A DNA stretch of 64,000 nucleotides from Desulfosporosinus nitroreducens (GTDB lineage: Bacteria; Bacillota; Desulfitobacteriia; Desulfitobacteriales; Desulfitobacteriaceae), in assembly GCF_023897015.1 (NCBI RefSeq), contig NZ_JAMHFY010000006.1:1-64000 (forward strand), given 5' to 3'. How positions within the stretch are numbered: the stretch's first letter is position 1; every line of letters starts with the position of its first letter. Both the position numbers and the translations under genes were made by a program. Shown piece by piece: positions 1 to 8,610 of the stretch. Below the pieces are notes generated by a model. That model had not been told where the DNA came from, did no database searches, and saw only the letters and a program-made list of their open reading frames with translations.

Positions 1-103
1 AGGAGTGTATATGAAATATCTTGATTTTATAATGCCCCTTTTTCAAAATGTCCTTGACATGGGGACCAGTTTATTAAACGCGAAGGCCTCTTTCAGAAAC
101 AAG

Positions 104-1279
104 TTACTGAACATAAACCGTAACGGTACGCACTCCCCATGACAGTGCTTCTTGTGTGGAATCCATGTAAAGGTCGATACGATCACCTTTGATTGATCCT
201 CCGGTATCTAAAGCTCGAGCAGAACCATAACCCTCTACATACACTGATTTTCCTAAAGGAATGACTCTAGGATCGACTGCAATAATTCCTTCACTAACGG
301 ATGCCCCTGTGGCTGTTTTTCCTCCAGGCATACAATAAGCAGTTGCTTTCATGACATAAGCTCGCTTAAAACTGAAGGTACTGCCTCCCCTTGAAATTGT
401 AGTTTGAGCACCACGAGAAACGATTTGGTTAGTAGGCGGTTTAACCACTCGTTGACCGAGTATCTCACGGTCAACCTCTTTTCCATCCTCAAGTGTTAGT
501 CTGACCGTCTGCTCTTGAAGACCGTTGGATCCACGACTGACAAGTCTGTCTGGTAACCCAACTGGGTAATCTGCAGGCTGAGCAACCGTTTGAAAGGGAA
601 TTTCGCTTTTCACCGTTTCAATATGGTTTGAAACCCGCACCACGTTCAACTGGTCGTTAGGCTCTAACATATGGTCAAGAGCTAAGGAAACTTTATCCTT
701 AGTACCTAAGGTAATACCCAGCTTTTTAAGCGTATCAGCAACAGTCCGCGGAGCTAGATAAGTATCATACTTCTTGCCGTCTGCACTTACTTGAATAGGG
801 ATCGCCCTAGACACCTTAATATCCATGTCATCAGTTACTGATTCTGAACGCTCTGCATTGACTTCATCTACCTCTTTAATGTCCAGTGCATAACGTGCCG
901 ATAATTCGCTAAGAGCCTCTCCTACAGTTTCTTTAGCTGTTCGTATATTGAATATTTGCCCATCAACTGAGAGCTGAACTGGTACGCTGCTTGTTACATC
1001 TACTGTCAACTCATCTGTAACCTTAGTATCTCTTGAAGGACTTACAATATCTTCTGGATAAAACTCAATTTTCGATGAATGCTCAAGAGCCTGCCCCACC
1101 GTTCCAAAGATTGTGCTAATACGCACTTGTTCTCCATCAATGTTAGCATTGATAGTTTTTACATTGTATAGCACTGTTACGATTGCAATCAAGCAAATAG
1201 TAAATACGGCTGCGACGATTTGAGCAATACGAGATGTCCGAACTAAGGTCCATACCTGAGTTGGATTCTTCTGAAACAT
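104..1279 (-). CDS. yabE: YabE-like cell-wall protein (DUF348 repeats, G5, 3D domain)
   Basis: Predicted membrane-anchored, wall-acting protein of 391 residues, related to the YabE/Sps group whose 3D domain resembles lytic transglycosylases. One hydrophobic segment lies near residues 16-38. It is followed by about three ubiquitin-like DUF348 repeats (roughly 40-230), a G5 domain (about 230-305) and a C-terminal 3D domain with the IAVDP, DTGG and RID signature aspartates. I chose the ATG at 1279 because GGAGGG sits 6 nt upstream; an in-frame ATG at 1339 is less well supported. It follows a second G5/3D gene on the same strand, in the position of Bacillus yabE after metG and tatD. The catalytic role is inferred from the family. 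Confidence 0.9.
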   Translation of the reverse strand: MFQKNPTQVWTLVRTSRIAQIVAAVFTICLIAIVTVLYNVKTINANIDGEQVRISTIFGTVGQALEHSSKIEFYPEDIVSPSRDTKVTDELTVDVTSSVPVQLSVDGQIFNIRTAKETVGEALSELSARYALDIKEVDEVNAERSESVTDDMDIKVSRAIPIQVSADGKKYDTYLAPRTVADTLKKLGITLGTKDKVSLALDHMLEPNDQLNVVRVSNHIETVKSEIPFQTVAQPADYPVGLPDRLVSRGSNGLQEQTVRLTLEDGKEVDREILGQRVVKPPTNQIVSRGAQTTISRGGSTFSFKRAYVMKATAYCMPGGKTATGASVSEGIIAVDPRVIPLGKSVYVEGYGSARALDTGGSIKGDRIDLYMDSTQEALSWGVRTVTVYVQ

Positions 1280-1351
1280 TAAATCCCTCCAAAATGCTGA
1301 TAACAACTTCATTTTAAGGCATAAGTAGTCAGTTGTCAAAAAAATTTTCCA

Positions 1352-2281
1352 TTATATGGTACTAAGGATATGAATTTTGACTGGCTTTCGTCCCCAGTCA
1401 ATACATTGACGGAAGGTAGAGAAAAAGACATCAATCCTATTCCCGCGAATACTTCCACCTGTATCGGCGGCTATGGCATATCCATATCCCTCCACATAGA
1501 CCTGACTTCCCATAGCGATCACTTTGGGGTCAACAGCTATTAAGCCCTCTCTCGGCTTGACGCCTGTAGCAGTATTATTACCGGTATACGTATAAGCCGT
1601 CGCTTCAACAGTCAAGGTTTTACTGATATTCAATTTCGTTAAATCGACATCAACCTTAGCAGATCCCGGACTGGAATTTTGAATAATCACTTTCTTCTTT
1701 GGAATAGGTTGGGTGTTTCGAATAATTACCTCCTTCTTTGGTGCTTTGAGCTCAAAGAAGGACTGCACTTGCTGATCGACGGGTTGTCCACCAACCTTGA
1801 ACGTCTTTACGACCTCACGTCTAGTGCCCTTTTCCCCTTTTACCTGTATTTGACTCTCACCTGGGTGAAGTTTATCCGACTCTACATATTGCGTGTCAAA
1901 AGGCAGCTCTTTATCAATTATTTCGATCTTACTTGTTACCCTTGTTTCAACTTCAGGGCTTAGTGCTTCTTGATAATCCTGAGTCGAACTTCCAATACCT
2001 CGACTAATTTGTCCTTTGTTAGTTAAACCTTGAACGGCTAGACCTTCACTGCTCACTTTTCTTACAGGCGCTCCTTCTATTAGTTCATCCTTTCTTACAC
2101 TGTCTATACTTAAGGAATTAACTAATTGCAGTGACGGCTTAATTGTTCTCCCGACATCCTGATCATTTAATGACGAATACCTCGTACCAGCGACTAAAAC
2201 TGCCAAGCTTCCAAAGTACGCGCTCCATAACTTAGTTTTACGCCAATAATCGGAATAAGTAGTAATCGGCAAAGAATACAT
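1352..2281 (-). CDS. Second G5/3D-domain cell-wall protein
   Basis: A 309-residue protein with a weak N-terminal hydrophobic segment (about residues 18-36), a long linker, a G5 domain near 130-190 and a C-terminal 3D domain with VDPKVI, DTGGSI and RID motifs. The 3D domain closely resembles that of the adjacent 391-residue protein, but the DUF348 repeats are absent. The two therefore look like paralogues, one of them remodelled at its N-terminus. The start at 2281 follows a strong AAGGAGGGG ribosome site. Residues 190-208 hold two related basic stretches rich in K, V and I. The likely role is peptidoglycan cleavage or remodelling, inferred from the domain only. Confidence 0.85.
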   Translation of the reverse strand: MYSLPITTYSDYWRKTKLWSAYFGSLAVLVAGTRYSSLNDQDVGRTIKPSLQLVNSLSIDSVRKDELIEGAPVRKVSSEGLAVQGLTNKGQISRGIGSSTQDYQEALSPEVETRVTSKIEIIDKELPFDTQYVESDKLHPGESQIQVKGEKGTRREVVKTFKVGGQPVDQQVQSFFELKAPKKEVIIRNTQPIPKKKVIIQNSSPGSAKVDVDLTKLNISKTLTVEATAYTYTGNNTATGVKPREGLIAVDPKVIAMGSQVYVEGYGYAIAADTGGSIRGNRIDVFFSTFRQCIDWGRKPVKIHILSTI

Positions 2282-2315
2282 TTTACCCCTCCTTATCAAA
2301 ACCTATGAAATTCCC

Positions 2316-2351
2316 TAAAAAAAAAGAACCTTCCGCAACGAAGGTCCCTTA
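2316..2351 (-). terminator. Rho-independent terminator after tatD
   Basis: On the minus strand a GGGACCTTCG/CGGAAGGTTC-type hairpin with a 3-nt loop is followed by a run of T residues. It begins at the tatD stop codon and separates the metG-tatD unit from the two 3D genes. Confidence 0.8.
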
Positions 2352-3113
2352 AACAAGCTTAAAAACGCTTTCCGCATTGTGCATAGTGTGAAATGCTGTA
2401 TCCTCAAAGCTTAGATTTTTAATTTCTGCAAGTTTCATGACAACTTCTCGAACATAGGTTGGTTCATTACGCTTTCCACGTCGCGGCTCTGGCGTCAAAT
2501 AGGGGGAATCTGTCTCGACGAGAATCCGATCTATTGGGGCTTTCTTTGCTACTTCGACTGTATGTCGAGCATTTTTATACGTCACTGGTCCGGCAAAAGA
2601 GAGATAAAATCCTAGCTTTAAGAGAATCTCGGCCATTTCCCAAGATCCGGAATAACAATGGAATATCCCTCCATATAGAGGAGGATGGGCCTTAACAATC
2701 TCCAAGATATCATGATGAGCATCACGATCATGGATAATAATTGGTAAGCCGGCTTCATTCGCTAGTTTTATCTGTTGAATAAAGACCTCTTTTTGAACAG
2801 AGCGTGGAGACAGGTCGCGATAATAATCCAGCCCAATTTCACCCCAAGCCACTACTTTGGGTTGCTTAGCTAACTCCAGGAGTTTTTCCCAGGTTTCCGC
2901 TGTCACCCCTTCAGCATTATGTGGATGTACCCCTATCGCCGCATAGATAAAATTATAGTCTAGTGCTAACTTCACAGATCGTCCGGAGGAAGGGAGGTCG
3001 TATCCTACATTCGTCACCCGGGAAATCCCCGCCGATTTCATGCGAGTTACGACTTCTTGAAAATCGTCCGCATAGCTGGGGTCATCTATATGTGCATGCG
3101 TATCCCAAATCAT
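2349..3113 (-). CDS. tatD: TatD-family metal-dependent hydrolase
   Basis: A 254-residue TIM-barrel hydrolase of the TatD/YabD family, predicted to be a cytoplasmic metal-dependent DNase. The THAHID metal motif is at residues 5-10, the GEIGLDYYRD motif around 91-100, HDRD near 128, HCYSG near 152 and ETDSPY near 201. The ATG overlaps the metG stop codon (ATGA), so the two are translationally coupled, as in Bacillus metS-yabD. Length is typical. The exact substrate is unknown. Confidence 0.95.
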   Translation of the reverse strand: MIWDTHAHIDDPSYADDFQEVVTRMKSAGISRVTNVGYDLPSSGRSVKLALDYNFIYAAIGVHPHNAEGVTAETWEKLLELAKQPKVVAWGEIGLDYYRDLSPRSVQKEVFIQQIKLANEAGLPIIIHDRDAHHDILEIVKAHPPLYGGIFHCYSGSWEMAEILLKLGFYLSFAGPVTYKNARHTVEVAKKAPIDRILVETDSPYLTPEPRRGKRNEPTYVREVVMKLAEIKNLSFEDTAFHTMHNAESVFKLV

Positions 3114-5059
3114 TTGACCTGCGCCCCTCCAGGAAGCTTTTTATTGATGGTGATAACTTCCAACACTTCCCCTTTTGAGGCCGCTAATATCATGCCTTGT
3201 GATGTAATTCCCCTTAGTTTTGTAGGTTTTAGATTAGCCACCAGGACGATGTATTGATTTACGAGGTCATCCGGGGAATAATGCTTGGCAATACCAGAGA
3301 CAATCGTGCGTACTTCTCCTGCTACTTCAACTTCCAACTTCATCAGTTTATCTGTCTTTTCTACTTTTTCTGCGCTTAGAACTTTCCCTACACGCAAATC
3401 TATTTTAGCAAATTCATCAATGGTGATTTCTTCTTTAATTGGCTCAAATTCAAATTCCGGTGCCTGTAAACTCTCTGGGCTCTCATTTAGATTTTTGTCC
3501 ACCGTTGCCGTCTCCTCTGCTGTCAAATACTGTGCTAAATCAATTCTTGGAAAGAGAGGTTCACCTTTTTGGACCTTTATACCTGCTTCTGCTATGCCCC
3601 ATTGATCCGCTTCTTCCCATCTGATCAGCCTTTCATCTTTGCCAAGGAGCTCACAAATTTTAGAGGGCAACCCTGGCATAAACGGAGCAGTCAAAATTGC
3701 CATAATTCGAATACATTCTGCAAAGGTATAGAGAACAGTATCTAAGCGCTCTTTTTGTTCCTCATGTTTAGCCAATGCCCACGGAGATGTCTCATCGACA
3801 TATTTATTGCATCGTGCCACAAAACGCCAAATTTCTTCAAGAGCACTTGCAGGATCGCACTTTCTTAAACTTTCATCGACTGCCTTTTTAACCTCAGAAC
3901 TCAGAGCTTTCAATTCCAGCTCCAGCGCCCCATCTTGACCTGGACGAGGAATCATCCCATCTCGATACTTGACAATCATCGCTAGGCTTCGGGATACAAA
4001 ATTACCAAAATCATTAGCCAAATCACTATTTATACGTTCAACCACATTATCCTCTGAATAGGTACCATCAGTTCCTGCTTGCATCTCACGCAATAAAAAG
4101 TAACGTATGGCATCAGAGCCATATCTCTGGATCAACGCAAAAGAGTCCTGTACATTTCCACGGGATTTAGATATTTTTCCACCATCTTTAGTCAAGTACC
4201 AGCCATGACCATAGATAACCTTAGGGAGAGGAATATCGATAGCCATAAGAATAATCGGCCAAATGACCGCATGAAAACGAACAATATCTTTCCCCATAAT
4301 ATGCACATCGGCAGGCCAAAAACGTTTATAGTTCTCTCCATCAGGGTAACCCAGCGCAGAAATATAATTTATCAAAGCATCAAGCCATACATAAACAACA
4401 TGTTTTGGGTCAAACGGCACTTTAATCCCCCACTGAAACGTGGTGCGTGAAACACAGAGATCCTCTAGACCGCCTTCAATAAAACGCAGCATTTCATTAC
4501 GTCGAGAAACAGGTTGGATAAATGTTGGATGCTCTTCGATATACTTTAGCAAGGCACCTTGGTACTTTGAAAGACGGAAGAAGTAACTTTCCTCCTTCAG
4601 CAATTCCACTTCTCGGCCGCAATCAGCGTTAGGGCATTTTCCGTTAATCAACTTATTTTCCATCCAGAAGGTTTCACAAGGAGTACAATACCAGCCTGAA
4701 TACTCAGACTTATAGATGTCCCCCTGTTCGAACAGTTTAGTAAAAATTCGTTGTACAACTACTTGATGACGTTCCTCTGTTGTTCTAATAAAGTCATCAT
4801 TAGAAATATCTAAAGCTTGCCACAACTCTTTAAAGCGTTCTACTACCCCATCAACATAAATCTTAGGGTCGGTATTATTGGCTTCCGCGGTGCGGACAAT
4901 TTTCTGTGCATTTTCATCCGTCCCTGTTAAGAAGTGTACTTGATCGCCCTGCAATCTATGATAACGAGCTAAGGTATCTGCTGCAACTGTTGTGTACGCG
5001 GTTCCGATATGGGGGCTGGAATTCGGATAAAAAATTGGAGTCGTTATGTAGTATTTCAC
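3110..5059 (-). CDS. metG: Methionyl-tRNA synthetase
   Basis: A 649-residue class I synthetase that charges tRNA-Met. It has the HIGH-type motif (SPHIGTAY, residues 15-22), a zinc knuckle pair (CTPC near 127 and CPNADC near 141), a KMSKS variant (KISKS near 298) and a C-terminal OB-fold tRNA-binding domain from about residue 545. The start is GTG at 5059 with GAGAGGGAG upstream. Fused C-terminal EMAP/Trbp domains are common in Firmicutes MetRS. It lies upstream of tatD and divergent from abrB. Confidence 0.98.
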   Translation of the reverse strand: MKYYITTPIFYPNSSPHIGTAYTTVAADTLARYHRLQGDQVHFLTGTDENAQKIVRTAEANNTDPKIYVDGVVERFKELWQALDISNDDFIRTTEERHQVVVQRIFTKLFEQGDIYKSEYSGWYCTPCETFWMENKLINGKCPNADCGREVELLKEESYFFRLSKYQGALLKYIEEHPTFIQPVSRRNEMLRFIEGGLEDLCVSRTTFQWGIKVPFDPKHVVYVWLDALINYISALGYPDGENYKRFWPADVHIMGKDIVRFHAVIWPIILMAIDIPLPKVIYGHGWYLTKDGGKISKSRGNVQDSFALIQRYGSDAIRYFLLREMQAGTDGTYSEDNVVERINSDLANDFGNFVSRSLAMIVKYRDGMIPRPGQDGALELELKALSSEVKKAVDESLRKCDPASALEEIWRFVARCNKYVDETSPWALAKHEEQKERLDTVLYTFAECIRIMAILTAPFMPGLPSKICELLGKDERLIRWEEADQWGIAEAGIKVQKGEPLFPRIDLAQYLTAEETATVDKNLNESPESLQAPEFEFEPIKEEITIDEFAKIDLRVGKVLSAEKVEKTDKLMKLEVEVAGEVRTIVSGIAKHYSPDDLVNQYIVLVANLKPTKLRGITSQGMILAASKGEVLEVITINKKLPGGAQVK

Positions 5060-5198
5060 GTTTAAGTCTCCCTCTCAAATATCTTTGTAAATAAAAAATT
5101 ATATTCGTCAAGTCTGCCCATGATTAAGAATTATTATGTGAGCAAAAGTAAATTTCTTTATAGGTTAATAATACCACGAAAATGTTTTAAAAAATGGG

Positions 5199-5227
5199 TT
5201 GACTTTATATGGAACGATTGGTATCAT
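5199..5227 (+). promoter_or_regulatory. Predicted sigma-A promoter of abrB
   Basis: TTGACT at 5199-5204 and TATCAT at 5222-5227 are separated by 17 nt. The predicted transcript start is near 5234, about 40 nt before the abrB ATG, which has a purine-rich ribosome site (AAGGGAGTGGGGG). Confidence 0.6.
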
Positions 5228-5275
5228 AAGTCTGTAGTTTTGTGTCGAATGTTGTTGTAAGGGAGTGGGGGAAAA

Positions 5276-5557
5276 ATGATGAAATCAACTGGAATCGTCA
5301 GAAAAGTAGATGAACTTGGTCGTATTGTTTTACCGATAGAGCTTCGCCGCACTTTGGGTATTGACGAGAAAGACGCCTTGGAAATCTATGTAGATCAAGA
5401 AAAAATCATTCTCAAGAAGTATGAGCCTGCTTGTGTATTTTGTGGTAATGCCAGTGATATCCAACTTTTCCACGGCAAAAACGTCTGCAGAGAATGCGCT
5501 GTTGCCATGGGGGAAAATGTGGCTGCCAGTACAGAATCAAGTTCAAAAGCCGTATAA
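5276..5557 (+). CDS. abrB: AbrB-family transition-state regulator
   Basis: A 93-residue DNA-binding regulator. The N-terminal swapped-hairpin AbrB/SpoVT fold covers residues 1-50 (GIVRKVDELGRIVLPIELRR). The C-terminal half carries CVFC (about 59-62) and CREC (about 77-80), a possible zinc site common in clostridial AbrB proteins. ATG codons occur at 5276 and 5279; either could be used. It lies between metG and rsmI as in Bacillus, but on the opposite strand from both and with its own promoter and terminator. The family represses post-exponential and sporulation genes during growth; targets here are unknown. Confidence 0.93.
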   Translation: MMKSTGIVRKVDELGRIVLPIELRRTLGIDEKDALEIYVDQEKIILKKYEPACVFCGNASDIQLFHGKNVCRECAVAMGENVAASTESSSKAV

Positions 5558-5608
5558 TTTCATACTAAGTACATAGATGACTGAACTATCATTAATTCAG
5601 AATCGACT

Positions 5609-5634
5609 GAAGGCCTAAAGGCCTTCTTTTTTTA
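5609..5634 (+). terminator. Rho-independent terminator after abrB
   Basis: A GAAGGCCT/AGGCCTTC-type hairpin followed by seven T residues, about 50 nt downstream of the abrB stop codon. Confidence 0.85.
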
Positions 5635-5702
5635 TTCTGGGCAGCCCTCCAGGCTCTAAGCTGCATAACTTAATATAAGAAAATAACATGATACTCGTGA
5701 CT

Positions 5703-6548
5703 CTATTCATCTGACATTTCCCCGCCCAGCAGTGCTTGGTAAACCTCGGATTTTCTTACCCCATAACGTTTTGCCACTTCTTTCATGGCTTCTTTCTTAC
5801 TTAATCCTTGATTAACTCTTTCATTAACCTCTGAGCGCCATTCTTCGGGGCCTCCTACGGGTTTAATAGGGACATATGGCGCAATGATGATACAACACTC
5901 TCCACGGGGCTCAGACTTCTCGAATTCTTCTTTCAACTCTAAAGCAGTCCCTCTATGCACTTGCTGATGCAACTTTGTCAACTCACGCACCACAGCTGCC
6001 GGGCGATCTCCAAAGTACTCTGACATTCCTTTAAGTGTTGCTACCAATCGATGAGGTGCTTCATAAAATATTTGAGTTTGTGTAAGATTTGCCAATTGCT
6101 CGAGGCTTCGTTTCTTTGCCCCGCTTGACGATGGAAGAAATCCGTGAAAAGCAAAATGCTCGGTGGGCATTCCTGATAAAACTAAAGCTGTAAGAGCGGC
6201 ATTAGGTCCAGGTAAGACATCAACAGGAATATTTTCGATCAGACAAAGACGTATAACCTCAGTTCCTGGATCTGAAATTCCTGGTAAGCCTGCATCAGAA
6301 ATTAGTGCAATCGTTTGACCGCATTTAAGCTTTTCAACCAGTTCCAGGGATTTTTTCTTTTCATTGTGTTCGTGATAACTAATCATCCGAGTATTAATCT
6401 GGTAATGTTGCAATAGTTTCCGAGAATGGCGTGTATCCTCCGCCGCAATTAGGTCCACTTCCCGCAACGTATCCAACACCCTCAAGGTAATGTCCCCCAA
6501 ATTCCCGATCGGAGTCGCACAAATATATAATGTACCTTTCGCTAACAT
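5703..6548 (-). CDS. rsmI: 16S rRNA (cytidine-1402-2'-O)-methyltransferase
   Basis: A 281-residue SAM-dependent methyltransferase of the tetrapyrrole-methylase fold that methylates the ribose of 16S C1402. It carries the N-terminal GTLYICATPIGNLGDIT signature, AEDTRHSRKLL (about 36-46), SDAGLPGISDPG (about 84-95) and LPGPNA (about 115-120), and a C-terminal HTH-like segment ending in KRYGVRKSEVYQALL. It follows yabA, as in Bacillus (yabC). Confidence 0.96.
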   Translation of the reverse strand: MLAKGTLYICATPIGNLGDITLRVLDTLREVDLIAAEDTRHSRKLLQHYQINTRMISYHEHNEKKKSLELVEKLKCGQTIALISDAGLPGISDPGTEVIRLCLIENIPVDVLPGPNAALTALVLSGMPTEHFAFHGFLPSSSGAKKRSLEQLANLTQTQIFYEAPHRLVATLKGMSEYFGDRPAAVVRELTKLHQQVHRGTALELKEEFEKSEPRGECCIIIAPYVPIKPVGGPEEWRSEVNERVNQGLSKKEAMKEVAKRYGVRKSEVYQALLGGEMSDE

Positions 6549-6598
6549 GACTTCGACTCCTTGTATTTCAAAGTTCTCAGGGTACTCCCATGCCTAAA

Positions 6599-6904
6599 TT
6601 AATCCTTCCTCAGAAAGCCCATACAGAATAGGCAATCCCCTTCTAATGGTTGACCAAAATGAAGGTGACAGACGTGGAAACCTTCTTGATATAGACGGAC
6701 AAGATTATCATGAGCTACCCCTTGAATGTGCTCAGCATTAGCAATAACACGTTCGGTCTCTTTTTCCGGTAGAGTACACTCCCGCCTTAACTTAGTATTT
6801 TCATCCTCTAATGCTTGAACATAGGGTTTTAAGCGGCTTACTTCTTCAAGCAGGGAGCGCAATTTCTCTTCCACTTCTGTAAGGGCCTGTGTCAATTGGC
6901 TCAT
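6599..6904 (-). CDS. yabA: Replication initiation control protein YabA
   Basis: A 101-residue protein. The N-terminal leucine zipper/coiled coil covers about residues 1-60. The C-terminal zinc-binding part has HVCHLHFGQ (about 76-84) and CLFC (about 91-94). The Bacillus homologue binds DnaA and DnaN to limit re-initiation. Its ATG overlaps the ricT stop (ATGA). It is grouped with holB and ricT on the same strand, which matches its known neighbourhood. Confidence 0.94.
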   Translation of the reverse strand: MSQLTQALTEVEEKLRSLLEEVSRLKPYVQALEDENTKLRRECTLPEKETERVIANAEHIQGVAHDNLVRLYQEGFHVCHLHFGQPLEGDCLFCMGFLRKD

Positions 6905-7710
6905 ACTTTCTCACTCTTTTCTTTGGACTTTTCCCCTTTCCTATTGCGTTGCGGTTTCCCCTCAGATTTAGAAAGAACACTTTCTGCACGGGTATTATGT
7001 TCGTCCGTGACTTCTATTACTTTATGCCCAGCTTGAGGATTTTGCCGCGAACAATGGTCTTTATCCTCAGACCTATAGCAACCATTTTCATACTTTAGGC
7101 AACACATAAGACGCCCGCAAATTCCAGAGATTTTGGTTGGATTTAAAGAGAGCTTTTGGTCTTTAGCCATGCGAATTGAAACCGGTTCAAAATCTCCTAA
7201 GAAAGAAGTGCAACAAAGAATTCGTCCGCACGAACCAACTCCTCCGAGCATCTTAGCTTCGTCGCGCACCCCAATTTGGCGGAGCTCAATACGCGTCCTA
7301 AAAATTGCTGCTAAGTCCTTAACCAATTCTCTAAAGTCTACTCGCCCTTCTGCCGTGAAGGAAAATATTATCTTATTTCCATCAAACGTATATTCAACAT
7401 CTACCAATTTCATTGGCAAATGGTGTTCCGAAATTTTCTTTAGGCAGATTTGAAAAGCATCTTTTTCTTTAGTTCTATTCTGTTCTACAAATAATTCATC
7501 TGCCATCGTTGCCTTACGCATAACCTGCTTCAAAGGCAGAACCACTTCTTCGTCTGCAACTTGACGAGAAGGAATAACCAATTCCCCAAATTCAATACCC
7601 CTTGCTGTTTCAACGATTACCTTATCTGATACAGCAAGTGTAAGGTCTCCTGGGGAAAAATAATAAATTTTTCCTGCGTGTTTAAAGCGAACACCTACGA
7701 CCTCAATCAC
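6901..7710 (-). CDS. ricT: PSP1-domain protein RicT (YaaT)
   Basis: A 269-residue PSP1-domain protein. Cysteine-rich motifs SCGRILCC (about 160-167) and GICGRLMCC (about 196-204), with a further C near 211, match the RicT cysteines that hold Fe-S clusters in the RicAFT complex. That complex promotes RNase Y mRNA processing and phosphorelay function in Bacillus. The C-terminus from about 235 is a charged tail rich in K, E, S and R. The start is GTG at 7710, with an 8-bp overlap with the end of holB. Confidence 0.93.
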   Translation of the reverse strand: MIEVVGVRFKHAGKIYYFSPGDLTLAVSDKVIVETARGIEFGELVIPSRQVADEEVVLPLKQVMRKATMADELFVEQNRTKEKDAFQICLKKISEHHLPMKLVDVEYTFDGNKIIFSFTAEGRVDFRELVKDLAAIFRTRIELRQIGVRDEAKMLGGVGSCGRILCCTSFLGDFEPVSIRMAKDQKLSLNPTKISGICGRLMCCLKYENGCYRSEDKDHCSRQNPQAGHKVIEVTDEHNTRAESVLSKSEGKPQRNRKGEKSKEKSEKV

Positions 7711-8581
7711 AGCGAGCCCCTCCTTGTTGAAATAATTCTAATGCTAACACTTCAATCACTAATCTCGGATTAGCTTGTTGTCGCAGTACATCGATCGCTT
7801 TCCCAATTGCCAAAAATTCAAACGGACGAATCGTACCATTTTTTATCCCTTCCTGAGCTTGTACCGCCATTACCTGTAAGCAAAGAAGGGCTTGGTTCTT
7901 ATCAATCGGGAAAAGAGCGAAGAGTTTTAGAAAATCTTCCTCTTCAACGACAGTACGAAATTTTCCTACCCATTCTTGGAGCCACAATACGCCATGCTGA
8001 AGAATGTCCGCAGCCAAATTCTGATTCCCCCCGCTTAAGCGAAAAGCGAGAGATGCTTCCTGCTCATCCACCTCTGCCAATCCCCTTAACCAAGTTTCTT
8101 CGGAAAGATTAGGGAAGAATACCAGCTGAGCACGGCTTTGAATTGTAGGCAATATTCCTTCTGCATTTTCAGCACATAATATAATAACGGTACGCTCCGG
8201 TGGTTCTTCGATAACTTTTAACAGTGAATTTGCTGCCGGCAATGTCAAGGTATCGGCTTGTTCAATGACAGAAACTTTATACTCACTCTCATAATGCTTA
8301 AGGTATGCCTTTTCTTGCCAGGCAAGGACTTGCTCAATTCCGATAGTTGCTTTAAGCGGTTTCAACCATGAAACATCCGGATGATTGCCGCTAAGGATCT
8401 TGCGACAGGTTGGACACTCTTGGCGCGGACCCTCTGACGCAGCGTTGGGGCAATTTAAAATCTGCGCCAAACGGAGAGCCACCTCTCGTTGATGAAGTGC
8501 ACTTCCTCCGTGAAACAGTAAGAGATGCGCCACTCGGTTTTCACGCGCTGCTTTCTCTAAAAGAGCTAACTGTAGTTTCAT
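7703..8581 (-). CDS. holB: DNA polymerase III delta' subunit
   Basis: A 292-residue clamp-loader subunit, slightly short for the family. The AAA+ region has no functional Walker A motif, which is expected for delta'. A zinc module (CPNAA...CPTC, about 44-59), an SRC-like sensor region (IQSRAQLV, about 147-154) and the VIEQAD Walker B region (about 104-109) are visible. It works with DnaX (gene at 21135-22799) to load the DnaN clamp. In Bacillus tmk, yaaQ and yaaR precede holB; here the decarboxylase gene is only 29 bp upstream. Confidence 0.9.
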   Translation of the reverse strand: MKLQLALLEKAARENRVAHLLLFHGGSALHQREVALRLAQILNCPNAASEGPRQECPTCRKILSGNHPDVSWLKPLKATIGIEQVLAWQEKAYLKHYESEYKVSVIEQADTLTLPAANSLLKVIEEPPERTVIILCAENAEGILPTIQSRAQLVFFPNLSEETWLRGLAEVDEQEASLAFRLSGGNQNLAADILQHGVLWLQEWVGKFRTVVEEEDFLKLFALFPIDKNQALLCLQVMAVQAQEGIKNGTIRPFEFLAIGKAIDVLRQQANPRLVIEVLALELFQQGGARCD

Positions 8582-8610
8582 AAGGTTGGAACAATCACCA
8601 TCTTCATCTC

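Noticed and set aside
1-103. Gene at the left edge
   Set aside because: No open frame or terminator that I can support; Bacillus rnmV and ksgA would follow beyond the edge.
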